Shown: piece by piece, positions 45,890-55,081 of the stretch
Layout: each line of letters starts with the position of its first letter
Position numbering within the stretch: the stretch's first letter is position 1
Source: Sulfobacillus thermosulfidooxidans DSM 9293
GTDB taxonomy: Bacteria > Bacillota > Sulfobacillia > Sulfobacillales > Sulfobacillaceae
Length of the DNA: 64,000 bases
NCBI RefSeq assembly: GCF_900176145.1
Contig: NZ_FWWY01000001.1
Span: forward strand, 62,001 to 126,000
Direction of reading: 5' to 3'
Program-made: the position numbers and the translations under genes
The notes under the pieces: generated by a model
What the model saw: the letters and a program-made list of their open reading frames with translations, nothing else
Told to the model about the DNA's origin: nothing
The model's database searches: none

Positions 45890-47410
45890 TTAAACGGGAT
45901 TTACAGGATGCCGACGCATGCTAAAGTCCCGGGACTTATTTTGATATAAATGAAATCGCCGGATGAGTTCGTCTCGAAGATTATGGGGATCAATAACATC
46001 ATCCACAATCAATTCCGATGCCAATCGCAAGATGTCAATGTCTTGACGATAGGCCTCTTGTTGAGCGCGGATAAACGCTTGGCGTTCTTCGCCTTCGAGC
46101 TCCTGAATTTTGTTGTAGTAAACCGCATTCACAGCAGCTTCCGGTCCCATCACAGCAATTTGTGCGGTCGGCAAGGCTAAGACAGCATCGGCTCCAAAAG
46201 CAGGGCCAGCCATGGCGTATAGTCCCGCTCCATAAGCCTTACGAACAATCACGCTAATCTTAGGCACTGTAGCCTCAGAGACAGCGGCAATAAATTTTGC
46301 GCCGTGACGAATAATCCCTTGTCTCTCAACTTTGGTTCCAATCATAAATCCCGGTACATCTGCCAAAAACAACAGCGGAATATTAAAGGCATCGGCTAAA
46401 TTAATAAACCGCGCAGCTTTATCCGCCGAATCCACAAATAATACTCCGCCTTTGACTTTGGACTGATTAGCGACAATCGCAATCGGTTCCCCATGAAGGC
46501 GGCCAAATCCCACAATAATTTCGGGGGCAAACAGCGGTTTAATGGGAAACCAACTGCCTTCGTCCACCAATCCCCAAATTACTTGGTGCATATCAAATGG
46601 AACATTTTGATTCGTGGGAATCACCTGATCCCAATTGGTGGGCACTGGATCTTTCGGCGAACGAACAGGAGGTTTTTCCGTATAATGATTCGGAAAATAC
46701 GACAAATATTGCTTGCCCCATAAGATGGCCTGCTCTTCATCCGCCGCCAATAAATCGCCATTCCCGCTCACCGAACAGTGCATACGAGCGCCACCCATTT
46801 CTTCCAGGCTGACTTTTTCTCCTATGACCATTTCAGCCATGCGGGGCGATCCCAGATACATCGAAGCATTTTTATCCACCATAATGACAACATCAGTAAA
46901 TGCGGGAATATACGCTCCTCCTGCTGCCGAGGGCCCAAATAGCAAGCAAATCTGGGGAACTCGTCCAGACAATTTAACCTGATTATAAAAGATCCGTCCG
47001 GCTCCTCGACGTCCCGGAAACATTTCGACTTGATCAGTGATCCGGGCTCCTGCCGAATCCACAAGATAAAAAATGGGACAATTCATATCCATGGCTTTTT
47101 CTTGAATACGGAGGATTTTTTCAACGGTTCTTGCTCCCCATGAACCTGCCTTCACGGTGGGATCATTCGCCATGACCACAACAGGACGACCATCAATGGT
47201 CCCCATCACGGTTACCACACCATCGGCCGCCAAGTCGTCATCCGCTAACGCATTGGCAAATAATCCGTCTTCTACGTAGCCAGGATCGAGCAACAGGTCG
47301 AGCCGTTGGCGCACGGATAATTTATGAGCGGCACTAAGTCGTTCATGATATTTAGGAGGTCCTCCGGCTAACGCTTTTTGCCGGGCTTGCGCCAATTCAT
47401 CAGCTGTCAC
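45890..47410 (-). CDS. Acyl-CoA carboxylase carboxyltransferase (methylcrotonyl-CoA carboxylase beta type)
   Basis: 506 residues. DDLAADGVVTVMGTIDGRPVVVMANDPTVKAGSWGARTVEKILRIQEKA and LVDSAGARI, GPSAAGGAYIPAFTDVVIMVDKNASMYLGSPRM, RKAYGAGLYAMAGPAFGADAVLALPTAQIAVMGPEAAVNAVY are carboxyltransferase motifs of the methylcrotonyl/propionyl class. Start is GTG at 47410 behind AAAGGCGG. In the operon context it is probably the beta subunit of methylcrotonyl-CoA carboxylase. A biotin carboxylase partner is missing from the operon. Confidence 0.88.
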   Translation of the reverse strand: MTADELAQARQKALAGGPPKYHERLSAAHKLSVRQRLDLLLDPGYVEDGLFANALADDDLAADGVVTVMGTIDGRPVVVMANDPTVKAGSWGARTVEKILRIQEKAMDMNCPIFYLVDSAGARITDQVEMFPGRRGAGRIFYNQVKLSGRVPQICLLFGPSAAGGAYIPAFTDVVIMVDKNASMYLGSPRMAEMVIGEKVSLEEMGGARMHCSVSGNGDLLAADEEQAILWGKQYLSYFPNHYTEKPPVRSPKDPVPTNWDQVIPTNQNVPFDMHQVIWGLVDEGSWFPIKPLFAPEIIVGFGRLHGEPIAIVANQSKVKGGVLFVDSADKAARFINLADAFNIPLLFLADVPGFMIGTKVERQGIIRHGAKFIAAVSEATVPKISVIVRKAYGAGLYAMAGPAFGADAVLALPTAQIAVMGPEAAVNAVYYNKIQELEGEERQAFIRAQQEAYRQDIDILRLASELIVDDVIDPHNLRDELIRRFHLYQNKSRDFSMRRHPVNPV

Positions 47411-47548
47411 AATATCTTCCGCCTTTCACACAATGACCTTTTTGAATTGCAGTCCTCTAAAGCAACCACATCAAGGTCTTGACTCGTTTTAATGAATACT
47501 GAACTTAAGAACGCTAGAGGTTAAAAGAATCACCCCCAGATCCTGATA

Positions 47549-47770
47549 TCACATCTCATCGTCTAAAATAATCAAAGGATCACTTTCATTAACAAAATCG
47601 CCCTCGTGAACAACCACATCTTTTACGCGCCCGCCGATTTCCGCTTCAATAGGGATTTCCATTTTCATTGATTCAAGACGGACGACTTCCTGTCCGGGTG
47701 AAATCACGTCCCCTGGCGCAACAAGAATTTTGAAAACGGTGCCCGCTAAACTTGCGACAATCTTTGTCAT
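47549..47770 (-). CDS. Biotin carboxyl carrier protein (small, free-standing)
   Basis: About 73 residues, a bare biotinyl domain. The biotin lysine is in RLESMKMEIPIEAE, within the usual EAMKM-like motif, and ASLAGTVFKILVAPGDVI starts the fold. It carries CO2 between the biotin carboxylase and the carboxyltransferase next door. ATG at 47770 overlaps the stop of the unknown 232-residue protein as ATGA. Confidence 0.93.
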   Translation of the reverse strand: MTKIVASLAGTVFKILVAPGDVISPGQEVVRLESMKMEIPIEAEIGGRVKDVVVHEGDFVNESDPLIILDDEM

Positions 47771-48465
47771 ATGTTCAATTCCCCTTTGTTTCCGATATAT
47801 TTTTCTGAAAACCATCCATCAAGTGCAATGATGGGACGAAATCCACTCGTCAACCATATACCATCGGTTACAGCTTCTCCACGCCAATACCACACATTAC
47901 GGTCATCACGTCTTAAAGCCAAGCCTGGCGATGGTTGAATGATTTCTTGGTCCCACAGGCCCACTGGTCCTAAAATTAACGCATGCCACAATAAAATTCT
48001 TGATCCGCTCTGATAAGCCCAAAATCCCGGTATGGGAGAGGAACGATAAACAAATACCTGATTGCCTCGCTGCCGGTGAGGCACGTGGTTCATCCAACGG
48101 ACAAAATATGGTCCTCCCACCGTATATGCGATATCCCAGGCTCCCCAGGCTTCAATGGCCGCCTCTACCGCCTGGTGAGAAAAGAGCCACCTGCGGCCGA
48201 AGGCCGTGGCACTCAAAGCCCAAGGGTTAGGAAAATGGTTGAGAAGTCTCTTTACACGAATCGATTCTGGCATAAGAGGCATGCAAGGACCCGGACGGTC
48301 GACGGAAAATATGCTTCCCCCGAACCATCCTGCTAATATATCGACCCAACATGACGGGAGAAACGGAACATGACTGATTCGTGTCCAGTACCGAAGATGA
48401 TCTTCCGTTAACTGGGTCATCCATGGTTCACGCACCATCAACCCTTGTGAAGATTCTATTGACAT
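47767..48465 (-). CDS. Unrecognised Trp-rich protein in the liu operon
   Basis: 232 residues, 16 of them tryptophan, with no signal peptide and no clear membrane segment. I recognise no family or motif. It starts with TAATG overlap on the acyl-CoA dehydrogenase stop and ends with ATGA overlap on the BCCP start, so its production is tied to both. It sits where a biotin carboxylase gene would be expected, but shows no ATP-grasp motifs and is half the length. It may be a pathway-specific accessory or CoA-thioester-binding protein; that is speculation. Confidence 0.7.
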   Translation of the reverse strand: MSIESSQGLMVREPWMTQLTEDHLRYWTRISHVPFLPSCWVDILAGWFGGSIFSVDRPGPCMPLMPESIRVKRLLNHFPNPWALSATAFGRRWLFSHQAVEAAIEAWGAWDIAYTVGGPYFVRWMNHVPHRQRGNQVFVYRSSPIPGFWAYQSGSRILLWHALILGPVGLWDQEIIQPSPGLALRRDDRNVWYWRGEAVTDGIWLTSGFRPIIALDGWFSEKYIGNKGELNI

Positions 48466-49640
48466 TACCCTTTAAGCTCCAATTGGCGGGCAATCACAAT
48501 CCGCTGAATTTCGGATGTCCCTTCTCCAATTTCCAGAAGTTTAGCATCCCGCATAAAGCGTTCTACGGGGAAGTCATGCATATACCCCGCTCCACCATGA
48601 ATTTGTACCGCTTGTAAAGCAGCCCGCATCGCCGTTTCGGAAGCAAACAATTTGGCCATGGCGGCTTCTTTGGCATAAGGCCGATGTTGATCTTTTAACC
48701 AAGCCGCTTTGAGAACCATCATACGGGCAAGCTCTACTTCCATAGCCATATCAGCCAGCTTAAACTGAATCGCTTGAAAATGATCCAAGGTTTTTCCAAA
48801 TTGCTTGCGCTGACGACTATAACTTAATGAGGCATCTAAGCAGGCTTGAGCGACTCCGACACTCAAGGCGCCAATGCTGATGCGGCCCCCATCCAAAATG
48901 TCAAGAAATTGGTGAAACCCTTTGCCCACTTCACCTAAGACATTTTCTTCAGGAATTTCAACATTGTCCATGTATACTTCGCAGGTTTCACTAGAGCGCA
49001 TACCCATTTTCTTATAGTTAGCCGTAATCTTAAGACCTGGAATTCCTTGAGGAATAATAAAAGCCGAGATTTGTCTTTGTTCCCGGTCCGTTCGTGCTGT
49101 AGCCACGATATAGCCAGCATGTTTCGCATTAGTGATGAAAATTTTTGTACCGGAAATATGATAAACATTTCCATCTTTCTTAGCAAAAGTTTGGGTACCA
49201 CCTGCATCCGACCCGGCCTCCGGTTCAGTTAAACCAAAAGCCGCCAAAAATTCCCCTGAAATGGCGGGCACAAGATATTTTTCCTTTTGTTGGGATGTTC
49301 CAAAGTAGGCAATAGGTGAACAGCCTAAAGACACATGAGCAGCAAATCCGAGTCCCAAAGATGCATCCACACGACCGATTTCTTCGACTGCCAAAGCATA
49401 ACTAATAGTACTTGCGCCGGAACCTCCCCACTCTTCAGAAAATGGCAAACCGTAAAACCCTAACTTGCCCATTTCTTGCATGATATCCCAGGGAAACTCC
49501 CCCGTCTCATCCCGTTCGTCAGCCCCAGGGCGCACCCTTTCATTGGCAAATTCTCTCACAGTATTCTGAATCATCTGTTCATCCGGTGTTAAATCCCAAT
49601 TCACATGGACTTCCCCTTTATAGGTCAATTTCAAATTCAT
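48465..49640 (-). CDS. Acyl-CoA dehydrogenase, probable isovaleryl-CoA dehydrogenase
   Basis: 391 residues. [19 protein letters not shown] and [18 protein letters not shown] mark the FAD-binding core; [36 protein letters not shown] and [42 protein letters not shown] mark the C-terminal domain. Substrate specificity is inferred from the operon (isovaleryl-CoA, LiuA role). ATG at 49640 is used, though an earlier part of the N-terminus is untypical and a start at 'WDLTPDEQ' may be closer to the family. First gene of the operon. Confidence 0.9.
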   Translation of the reverse strand: MNLKLTYKGEVHVNWDLTPDEQMIQNTVREFANERVRPGADERDETGEFPWDIMQEMGKLGFYGLPFSEEWGGSGASTISYALAVEEIGRVDASLGLGFAAHVSLGCSPIAYFGTSQQKEKYLVPAISGEFLAAFGLTEPEAGSDAGGTQTFAKKDGNVYHISGTKIFITNAKHAGYIVATARTDREQRQISAFIIPQGIPGLKITANYKKMGMRSSETCEVYMDNVEIPEENVLGEVGKGFHQFLDILDGGRISIGALSVGVAQACLDASLSYSRQRKQFGKTLDHFQAIQFKLADMAMEVELARMMVLKAAWLKDQHRPYAKEAAMAKLFASETAMRAALQAVQIHGGAGYMHDFPVERFMRDAKLLEIGEGTSEIQRIVIARQLELKG

Positions 49641-49680
49641 TCTACCGCGAATTCCCTGTGAACGACTATAATTGAAGTCA

Positions 49681-49699
49681 ATCTAACAAATTGTCAGAT
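49681..49699. promoter_or_regulatory. Imperfect palindrome in the liu/pan divergent region
   Basis: ATCTAACAAATTGTCAGAT is an inverted repeat with 8 of 9 matching pairs around a central base. It lies 41 bases before the acyl-CoA dehydrogenase ATG and is a candidate repressor operator. Confidence 0.45.
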
Positions 49700-49773
49700 A
49701 CTAAACGTACATAGTCAGTACATCGTCACTAGTTAGGTTTTTCACATAGCAAATTTGTAAACGGAGGATTTGT

Positions 49774-50604
49774 ATGCTGACTGCACCCGAATTACGCGCC
49801 CTCAAAGGACAAAGACCTTCAGTGTGGATTACAGCCTATGATGTCGTACAGGCACAAGTCGCCGAAGAAGCGAAAGTGGATGTCATTCTTGTCGGTGATT
49901 CTTTAGGTATGACGACAATGGGCTATGACTCCACAATCCCGGTAACCCTCAATGACATGATCCATCATGCCACCATGGTTCGGCGTGGCGCCCCCCACAC
50001 CATGATGATTGTCGACTTTCCGTTTTTAACTTATCCCGATGTCCCAACCGCATTGAGAAACGCTGGACGTATTATGCAAGAAACTTTGGCAAACGGAGTG
50101 AAATTAGAAGGTGGTCATGAAATTATCGACGTGGTTGACGCCCTCATCCGAGAAAAAATCCCCGTCATCGGCCATCTAGGATTAACACCCCAAAGTATTC
50201 ATACTATGGGGGGCTATAAAGTCCAAGCCAAGACGTCCGCGAGTATTGAACGCCTCATTCGTGATGCCAAAGAACTCAGTGACCATGGCGTCAGCGCAAT
50301 CGTCTTAGAAGGTATTCCTGACCGGGTCGCCGCGTTTGTCACGCAACACATTGAGGCACCCACCATTGGCATTGGCGCGGGTTCACAGGTTGATGGACAA
50401 GTCCTGGTTTTTCATGACTGTCTTGGATTGAGTCCTACTCTGCCCAAATTTGCAAGGCCCTTTGCTCATATTCGTGACGCGATGATCCAGGGCTTACAAA
50501 ATTACCGCCATGCCGTGATGGAGAAATCTTTCCCCAGTGATAACGAAACCTACCATATACCAGATAGCGAATGGAACAAATTTCTTGAGGACTATGGACA
50601 ATGA
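49774..50604 (+). CDS. panB: 3-Methyl-2-oxobutanoate hydroxymethyltransferase
   Basis: 276 residues, TIM barrel. TAYDVVQAQVAEEAKVDVILVGDSLGMTTMGYDSTIPVTL, FPFLTYP, KLEGGHE, IGHLGLTPQSIHTMGGYKVQ, LEGIP and IGAGSQVDGQVLVFHDCLGL are PanB motifs. It makes ketopantoate for CoA. ACGGAGG precedes the ATG. It is coupled with panE by ATGA overlap. Confidence 0.96.
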   Translation: MLTAPELRALKGQRPSVWITAYDVVQAQVAEEAKVDVILVGDSLGMTTMGYDSTIPVTLNDMIHHATMVRRGAPHTMMIVDFPFLTYPDVPTALRNAGRIMQETLANGVKLEGGHEIIDVVDALIREKIPVIGHLGLTPQSIHTMGGYKVQAKTSASIERLIRDAKELSDHGVSAIVLEGIPDRVAAFVTQHIEAPTIGIGAGSQVDGQVLVFHDCLGLSPTLPKFARPFAHIRDAMIQGLQNYRHAVMEKSFPSDNETYHIPDSEWNKFLEDYGQ

Positions 50605-51497
50605 GATTAGCTATTATCGGCACGGGAGCCATGGCTCGCTATTACGCCAAACTTTTTGATATTCTAGACCCTGTTATGGTGGGCCGTCACGGCGGCCCTT
50701 TTCTGCTCAAAAACGGTGAGCAAAAAACCCTGGTGACGCCGCGCTTTTTGCCTTGGAGTGATGCCCACGCCTTTTTATTCGACGTGGTCATTTTAGCCGT
50801 AAAATGGCCTGCGATGCCTCTTGTGAGAGAATTTTTGCAAGACGCTCCCCAAGAATTATTGGTCATCTCAACCATGAATGGTATGGGTCAAGAGGAGGCG
50901 TTAATCCCTCCCCTCGCGCCAGAACAGTTGATGGTGGGCATTACCACAGATGCCGTGACCGCCTATTGGGATAACCAAGCACAGCTTCCTGCTGCACGCG
51001 TCAGTGCCGTTGGCCAAACGATCCTGCCCCTATTGCCTCATCCTTTTCTACCTCTGTGGCAAAAGCAATTACAAATCCTGAATCTCACATCTTCTTGGAA
51101 ATTTCTCTCCGCTAAGATGGTGTTACGGGAGCGATGGATTAAACTCATTGCCAATAGTGTCATCAATCCCCTTACGGCTTTGGCCAACGTACCCAATGGT
51201 GAGCTTCCCCGCCTTCCCCTCTGGTCCTTGTCTACAGCGCTAATCCATGAAGCAACCAATGTAGCAAAAACTATAGGATTGTCTATCGATGACGACTTGT
51301 CTTCCCGCATATTGCAACTTTGTCAGGCTACTGCAACAAATAAATCTTCGATGTTGCAAGACATCGAACAGCGCAAAGTCACCGAAATCGATGCCATTAA
51401 TGGCTATATTGTGCGTATGGGTCACAATCACGCCATCGATGTCTCAACCCATCAAGCACTCGTTCATTTAATTCACATGTTAAGTCAACAAAAATGA
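50601..51497 (+). CDS. panE: 2-Dehydropantoate 2-reductase
   Basis: 298 residues. AIIGTGAMARYYAKLF is the NADPH-binding Rossmann motif (GxGxxA), and the helical C-terminal domain has KLIANSVINPLTALANVPNGEL with the catalytic lysine and asparagine, then SSMLQDIEQRKVTEIDAINGYIV. It reduces ketopantoate to pantoate. The panC and panD genes are not here. Confidence 0.94.
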   Translation: MRLAIIGTGAMARYYAKLFDILDPVMVGRHGGPFLLKNGEQKTLVTPRFLPWSDAHAFLFDVVILAVKWPAMPLVREFLQDAPQELLVISTMNGMGQEEALIPPLAPEQLMVGITTDAVTAYWDNQAQLPAARVSAVGQTILPLLPHPFLPLWQKQLQILNLTSSWKFLSAKMVLRERWIKLIANSVINPLTALANVPNGELPRLPLWSLSTALIHEATNVAKTIGLSIDDDLSSRILQLCQATATNKSSMLQDIEQRKVTEIDAINGYIVRMGHNHAIDVSTHQALVHLIHMLSQQK

Positions 51498-51758
51498 CAC
51501 CATGCACCCGAACAACGAGGGATGGCGGATCAGACTTAGTAGGATAGGTTCATGGATTGACAAACTCATCATGGTAAAAAAGTCATAGAATCAAGATGCA
51601 CCATGAAGACAACAACCAACTCTACATGGTTCTAAAACGAGTGATATTCCAGAAGAACTGAGGAAGATGAAATGGCATCACGGCAATCTATGAATTTCCG
51701 ATGTTCAACATGGCGGGTATCGGCATAAAAGCCGTTTGAAAGGAGGTAAGAGCGCGGC
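51498..51758. other. Intergenic region before the NCS1 permease
   Basis: A 261-base gap. I looked for a purine riboswitch and saw none. The only clear feature is the AAAGGAGGT site before the GTG start of the permease. Confidence 0.4.
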
Positions 51759-53171
51759 GTGCTTTCGCCAAAGAAGACGGCACTATCAGCCGCGCTAAGT
51801 CTAATGACATCTCGAGATCGTCAAACCGAACCCCCTCTATGGAGGATTGAGGCTATTGGTATTGAACCAGTTCCCGATCACGACCGGTATGGTGGGGCTC
51901 CTCAACTATTTTGGGTATGGTTCGCGGGAAATCTTTCGTTTGCCTATTTGGTTATTGGCGCCGTTATTTGGACGTTCGGCCTGTCGCTTTGGCAGAGCGT
52001 TTTCGCCTTGATCGTGGGTTTATCCGCATACTGGATCATCGGATATCTGGGACTTCCCGGTCAGCGCACAGGCATCCCGACTATGGCATACTCAGCGCGC
52101 TATTTTGGTGTTCATGGCAATCGATTTATGGCGATTGTCTCATGGATAAACATGTTAGGTTGGGAAACAGTGGTTCTTGTCATCGCCACTTATGCCATGG
52201 AAACCATTCTTAAATTATTGCTAGGTGTTCCAATAACGGTCTTATGGGTACTACTGTCCTTGATTCTGTCCGCCGCTCTAGAACTAACTATTGCCTTTTT
52301 CGGGCACGCCCTAATTGAAAGATTTCAGCAATGGTTCTCGTATATTTTCGGGGTATTAACTCTTCTGGTACTCATGGCATTTATCCCGCATATCAAATGG
52401 CATCTGATTCTGACCAAAGCACCGGGACCATGGCTTGCCAGTTTTCTCCCAGCCGTGACGATCGTGGTGGCAGCAAGTGTCCTGTCTTGGGTCACAACAG
52501 CATCTGACTATACACGCCATTTGCCAAAAACCGTTCCGCCGCAAAATGTTGTTCAAGCGGCGGCATGGGGTTCCATTATTTCGACGGGATTAATGATGTT
52601 TGCAGGACTCCTGCTCAGTCAAAGTGCTCCTGATTTATCTTCAGCGGTGAATCCCATTGCGTTATTACTAAAATGGATGCCAGCCTGGGCTGAAATTCCC
52701 TACTTAGTCGTGACCATGATTGGTATTATCGCTGGCGGGATTCTGGATGCGTATTCATCCGGATTAAGTTTGCTGGCTGCTGGGGTCAAAGTGCCTCGTT
52801 CTCGAACAATAGGTGTTGATGCCGTTGTCTCTATTGGTGCCAGTCTTTATGTCTTGTTGGTGTCTCAACAATTTCTCTTTTCCTTTGAAGCATTTTTAAG
52901 TCTTATTGCGGGATTCTTAGCACCTTGGGCTGCCATTGCCTTAATGAACGTTTCCCATGCGCCCAGAGCATCCGCCAAGGCGGCGATGACCTCATGGATC
53001 TTGGGAACGGGTATTGCCCTTTCCACCACCGCTACACCCATTTTTACAGGGCCCTTGGCTTTGGGGATTTTTCGAACGTCATCTTTAGGATACTTCTTGG
53101 GCTTTGCCGTCACATTAGTCGTTTACTGGACTTGGACCACGCTACATCCACGCATTGGCCCAAAAGTGTAA
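51759..53171 (+). CDS. NCS1-family purine/cytosine permease
   Basis: 470 residues with about twelve membrane segments. An N-terminal GIEPVPDHDRYGGAPQLFWVWFAGNLSF is the typical NCS1 entry motif, followed by GYLGLPGQRTGIPTMAYSARYFGVHGNRFMA and a SDYTRHLP motif. Transports a nucleobase or allantoin-like compound with Na+ or H+; the exact cargo is unknown. GTG start at 51759 behind AAAGGAGGT. It converges with the broken aspartoacylase-like gene. Confidence 0.9.
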   Translation: MLSPKKTALSAALSLMTSRDRQTEPPLWRIEAIGIEPVPDHDRYGGAPQLFWVWFAGNLSFAYLVIGAVIWTFGLSLWQSVFALIVGLSAYWIIGYLGLPGQRTGIPTMAYSARYFGVHGNRFMAIVSWINMLGWETVVLVIATYAMETILKLLLGVPITVLWVLLSLILSAALELTIAFFGHALIERFQQWFSYIFGVLTLLVLMAFIPHIKWHLILTKAPGPWLASFLPAVTIVVAASVLSWVTTASDYTRHLPKTVPPQNVVQAAAWGSIISTGLMMFAGLLLSQSAPDLSSAVNPIALLLKWMPAWAEIPYLVVTMIGIIAGGILDAYSSGLSLLAAGVKVPRSRTIGVDAVVSIGASLYVLLVSQQFLFSFEAFLSLIAGFLAPWAAIALMNVSHAPRASAKAAMTSWILGTGIALSTTATPIFTGPLALGIFRTSSLGYFLGFAVTLVVYWTWTTLHPRIGPKV

Positions 53172-53208
53172 CGTTGCCAACCAGTGCCTACGGACTGCTC
53201 GGATAAGG

Positions 53209-53243
53209 AGTTTGCGGCCGGAATTCAATCCGTGCCGCAAACT
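53209..53243 (+). terminator. Hairpin after the NCS1 permease
   Basis: AGTTTGCGGC and GCCGCAAACT arms with an inner CGGA/TCCG pair form a long stem, followed by TTAAAAAA. T-tract is weak, so it may be a terminator for either strand. Confidence 0.5.
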
Positions 53244-53288
53244 TTAAAAAATTCGCCGAACGAGTTTGCGTTGCGTGATACACCAAAG

Positions 53289-54219
53289 TCACTCGGATGC
53301 CACGGCAAAGAGCGGATCATCTCGATTGATGGCTAACGAAGTGGCGGTAAACAATACCAGTCCGTCTTGCGGCACTAATACCTCTTCTATAAGGGTCCCA
53401 TAGGCATCTTTGAGAATTCCTCCGATATCGCCTCGGTGGACAGTTTGGCCTGGCTGAATATACCGATAAAATAAGCCTTGATGCGGTGAGCGTGTCCAGA
53501 TAAATTGACGCATAATCTGAGCAGGCGGAAATGACACAACCGGAGCATCAACAAAACCAAAAGTAGCCAATAAATTGTTCAATCCGCGTAAATGTGTAGA
53601 AACCGCATTTTCATCAAGCTGACCTACTTGGCCAGCTTCTGTTAAAATAGCGGGAATTCCCATATGGGATGCTGCAGCATAAGTGCCACCCACCACCGAA
53701 TCCGATTCCAAAATAATGGGAATGCCATAGGCTTCAGCCATAGCTCGTGAGAGCTTAACAACGGCACCGGTTCCTCCACCCGAATAGATGGTAAAAGGAA
53801 TCAGAGCTTCATGAATATCGCCCCCAATGAAGATCGACCCAATAATCAGCTGTCTCGGCAACTTGAGTCACAACATGGGCTATACGTTCAGACACTGTTC
53901 CATCAGCTTTACCGGGGAAAACACGGTTGAGATTTTTCCCATCGAGAGGCACAACATATTGGGTCTTTTCATAGAAGGCTGGCGGGTTGGTGATGTGAAT
54001 TACCACAACACGGCCATGAAGTTTTGACGGGTCAAGTTGTTGGGCAAAGCGGATAGACGCTTCAATTCCTGGATATTCACCACCATGTACACCACCCGTC
54101 ACAAGTAATGTCGGACCATCGCTTTCCCCTTCAATCCGTGTGTAAGGTAGGACAATATCAGTCCCAGGTACAGGAAGTGTGTCGTGCGTTTTTCTCACAG
54201 TTTTCATTACCGTCGTCAC
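53289..54219 (-). pseudogene. Frameshifted aspartoacylase/succinylglutamate desuccinylase-family gene
   Basis: Two overlapping frames together make one AstE/AspA-like zinc hydrolase. The first half (GTG at 54219, AGGAGG upstream) ends ...ADYWVDLHW, and the second half continues as GGDIHEALIPF. GGVHGGEYPGIEA holds the first zinc residues (HxxE), and DLHGGD should hold the last histidine. One extra T at about 53826 (minus-strand CATTGGGGGC where CATGGGGGC is needed) breaks the frame. It is either a true pseudogene, a programmed event or a sequencing error. The remaining C-terminus to VASE looks intact. Confidence 0.85.
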
Positions 54220-54888
54220 AATATAACCTCCTACATTATGGGATGACGTCTATGTGTTCATATTTCTTGTTAATTCATATTGGTCCGTTATGAGGTTAAA
54301 TTGCTTCCCAAAATACACCATACGTGCTGAAAGAGGGAAGAAAACATTTGGCCTTCTATGTCGTGCCCGAGCGAACAATGTAACCACATGGTGCCGATAC
54401 GGTGTTTTCTGCGGGTAGACCTGGGATGATAACTTCTCTGAGATCCGTCCTTATCGAGCATAGATGTCGGAACAGGAGCCCAAGCAATGTCAATGATAGC
54501 AAAAATGAACCAATATACGGAGTAGTCGAGACAAGCTTATGGCGTGAAACGCACATCGGTAACTGTACCCTCTTTCGATACACCTCCCATGGCTGAAACA
54601 GCTAGTCGCAAATCCGATTACCTATTCACCAGTGTACGTCCGGTTCTTGCTTGGCGATATACCACGCTTGCGCGCCGTGCTCCACATCGATAACACACAA
54701 CGTGAGACAGTCATTACTCAATGTTTTCTCTGGAACCACCGTGGCCCGCTCCCCAATCCTTCGATGCATTCGATATTGTCGGCGACCACCTCGTGGTGAC
54801 GGTTGGAATAAAACTGGGTTGCTTTGGGTTTTTGGAAGGAACAATAACAGGGTGTTTCGTCCTTAGAAGCCTTGCAGGACTAGACTTT
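54220..54888. other. Gene-poor stretch of about 670 bases
   Basis: The stretch lies between the broken AstE-like gene and tRNA-Sec. Several 60-75-codon frames overlap on both strands, but none has a good ribosome binding site or recognisable content. It may be decayed sequence. Confidence 0.4.
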
Positions 54889-54984
54889 TGGCGGGAGTAT
54901 GTAGGAATCGAACCTACCGCTGACCCCTAAGGCCAGCCATTGGATTTGAAGTCCATGGAAGGCACCAAGCCCCCAACTACCCCC
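54889..54984 (-). tRNA. selC: tRNA-Sec (TCA)
   Basis: A long tRNA of about 96 bases. It has an 8-base acceptor stem with one G-A mismatch, a 6-base D stem, anticodon TCA in the loop CTTCAAA, a long variable arm and GTAGG/CCTAC T stem, with encoded CCA. The extended acceptor and D stems separate it from tRNA-Ser and tRNA-Leu. It implies that the organism inserts selenocysteine at UGA. The selA, selB and selD genes are not in this window. Confidence 0.93.
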
Positions 54985-55081
54985 GAGCCTTTACCATAAT
55001 ACGCAAAGCCTATTTGTTTGTCAAAAGGTCGAACCCCTTCCTACATCCTTTTTAAGGACATTTGTTGAGGAAACGCGAAGA

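Noticed and set aside
51498..51758. Purine riboswitch before the NCS1 permease
   Set aside because: No aptamer core found by eye.
54220..54888. Small frames as a mobile element near tRNA-Sec
   Set aside because: No transposase or integrase motif and no flanking repeats were seen.
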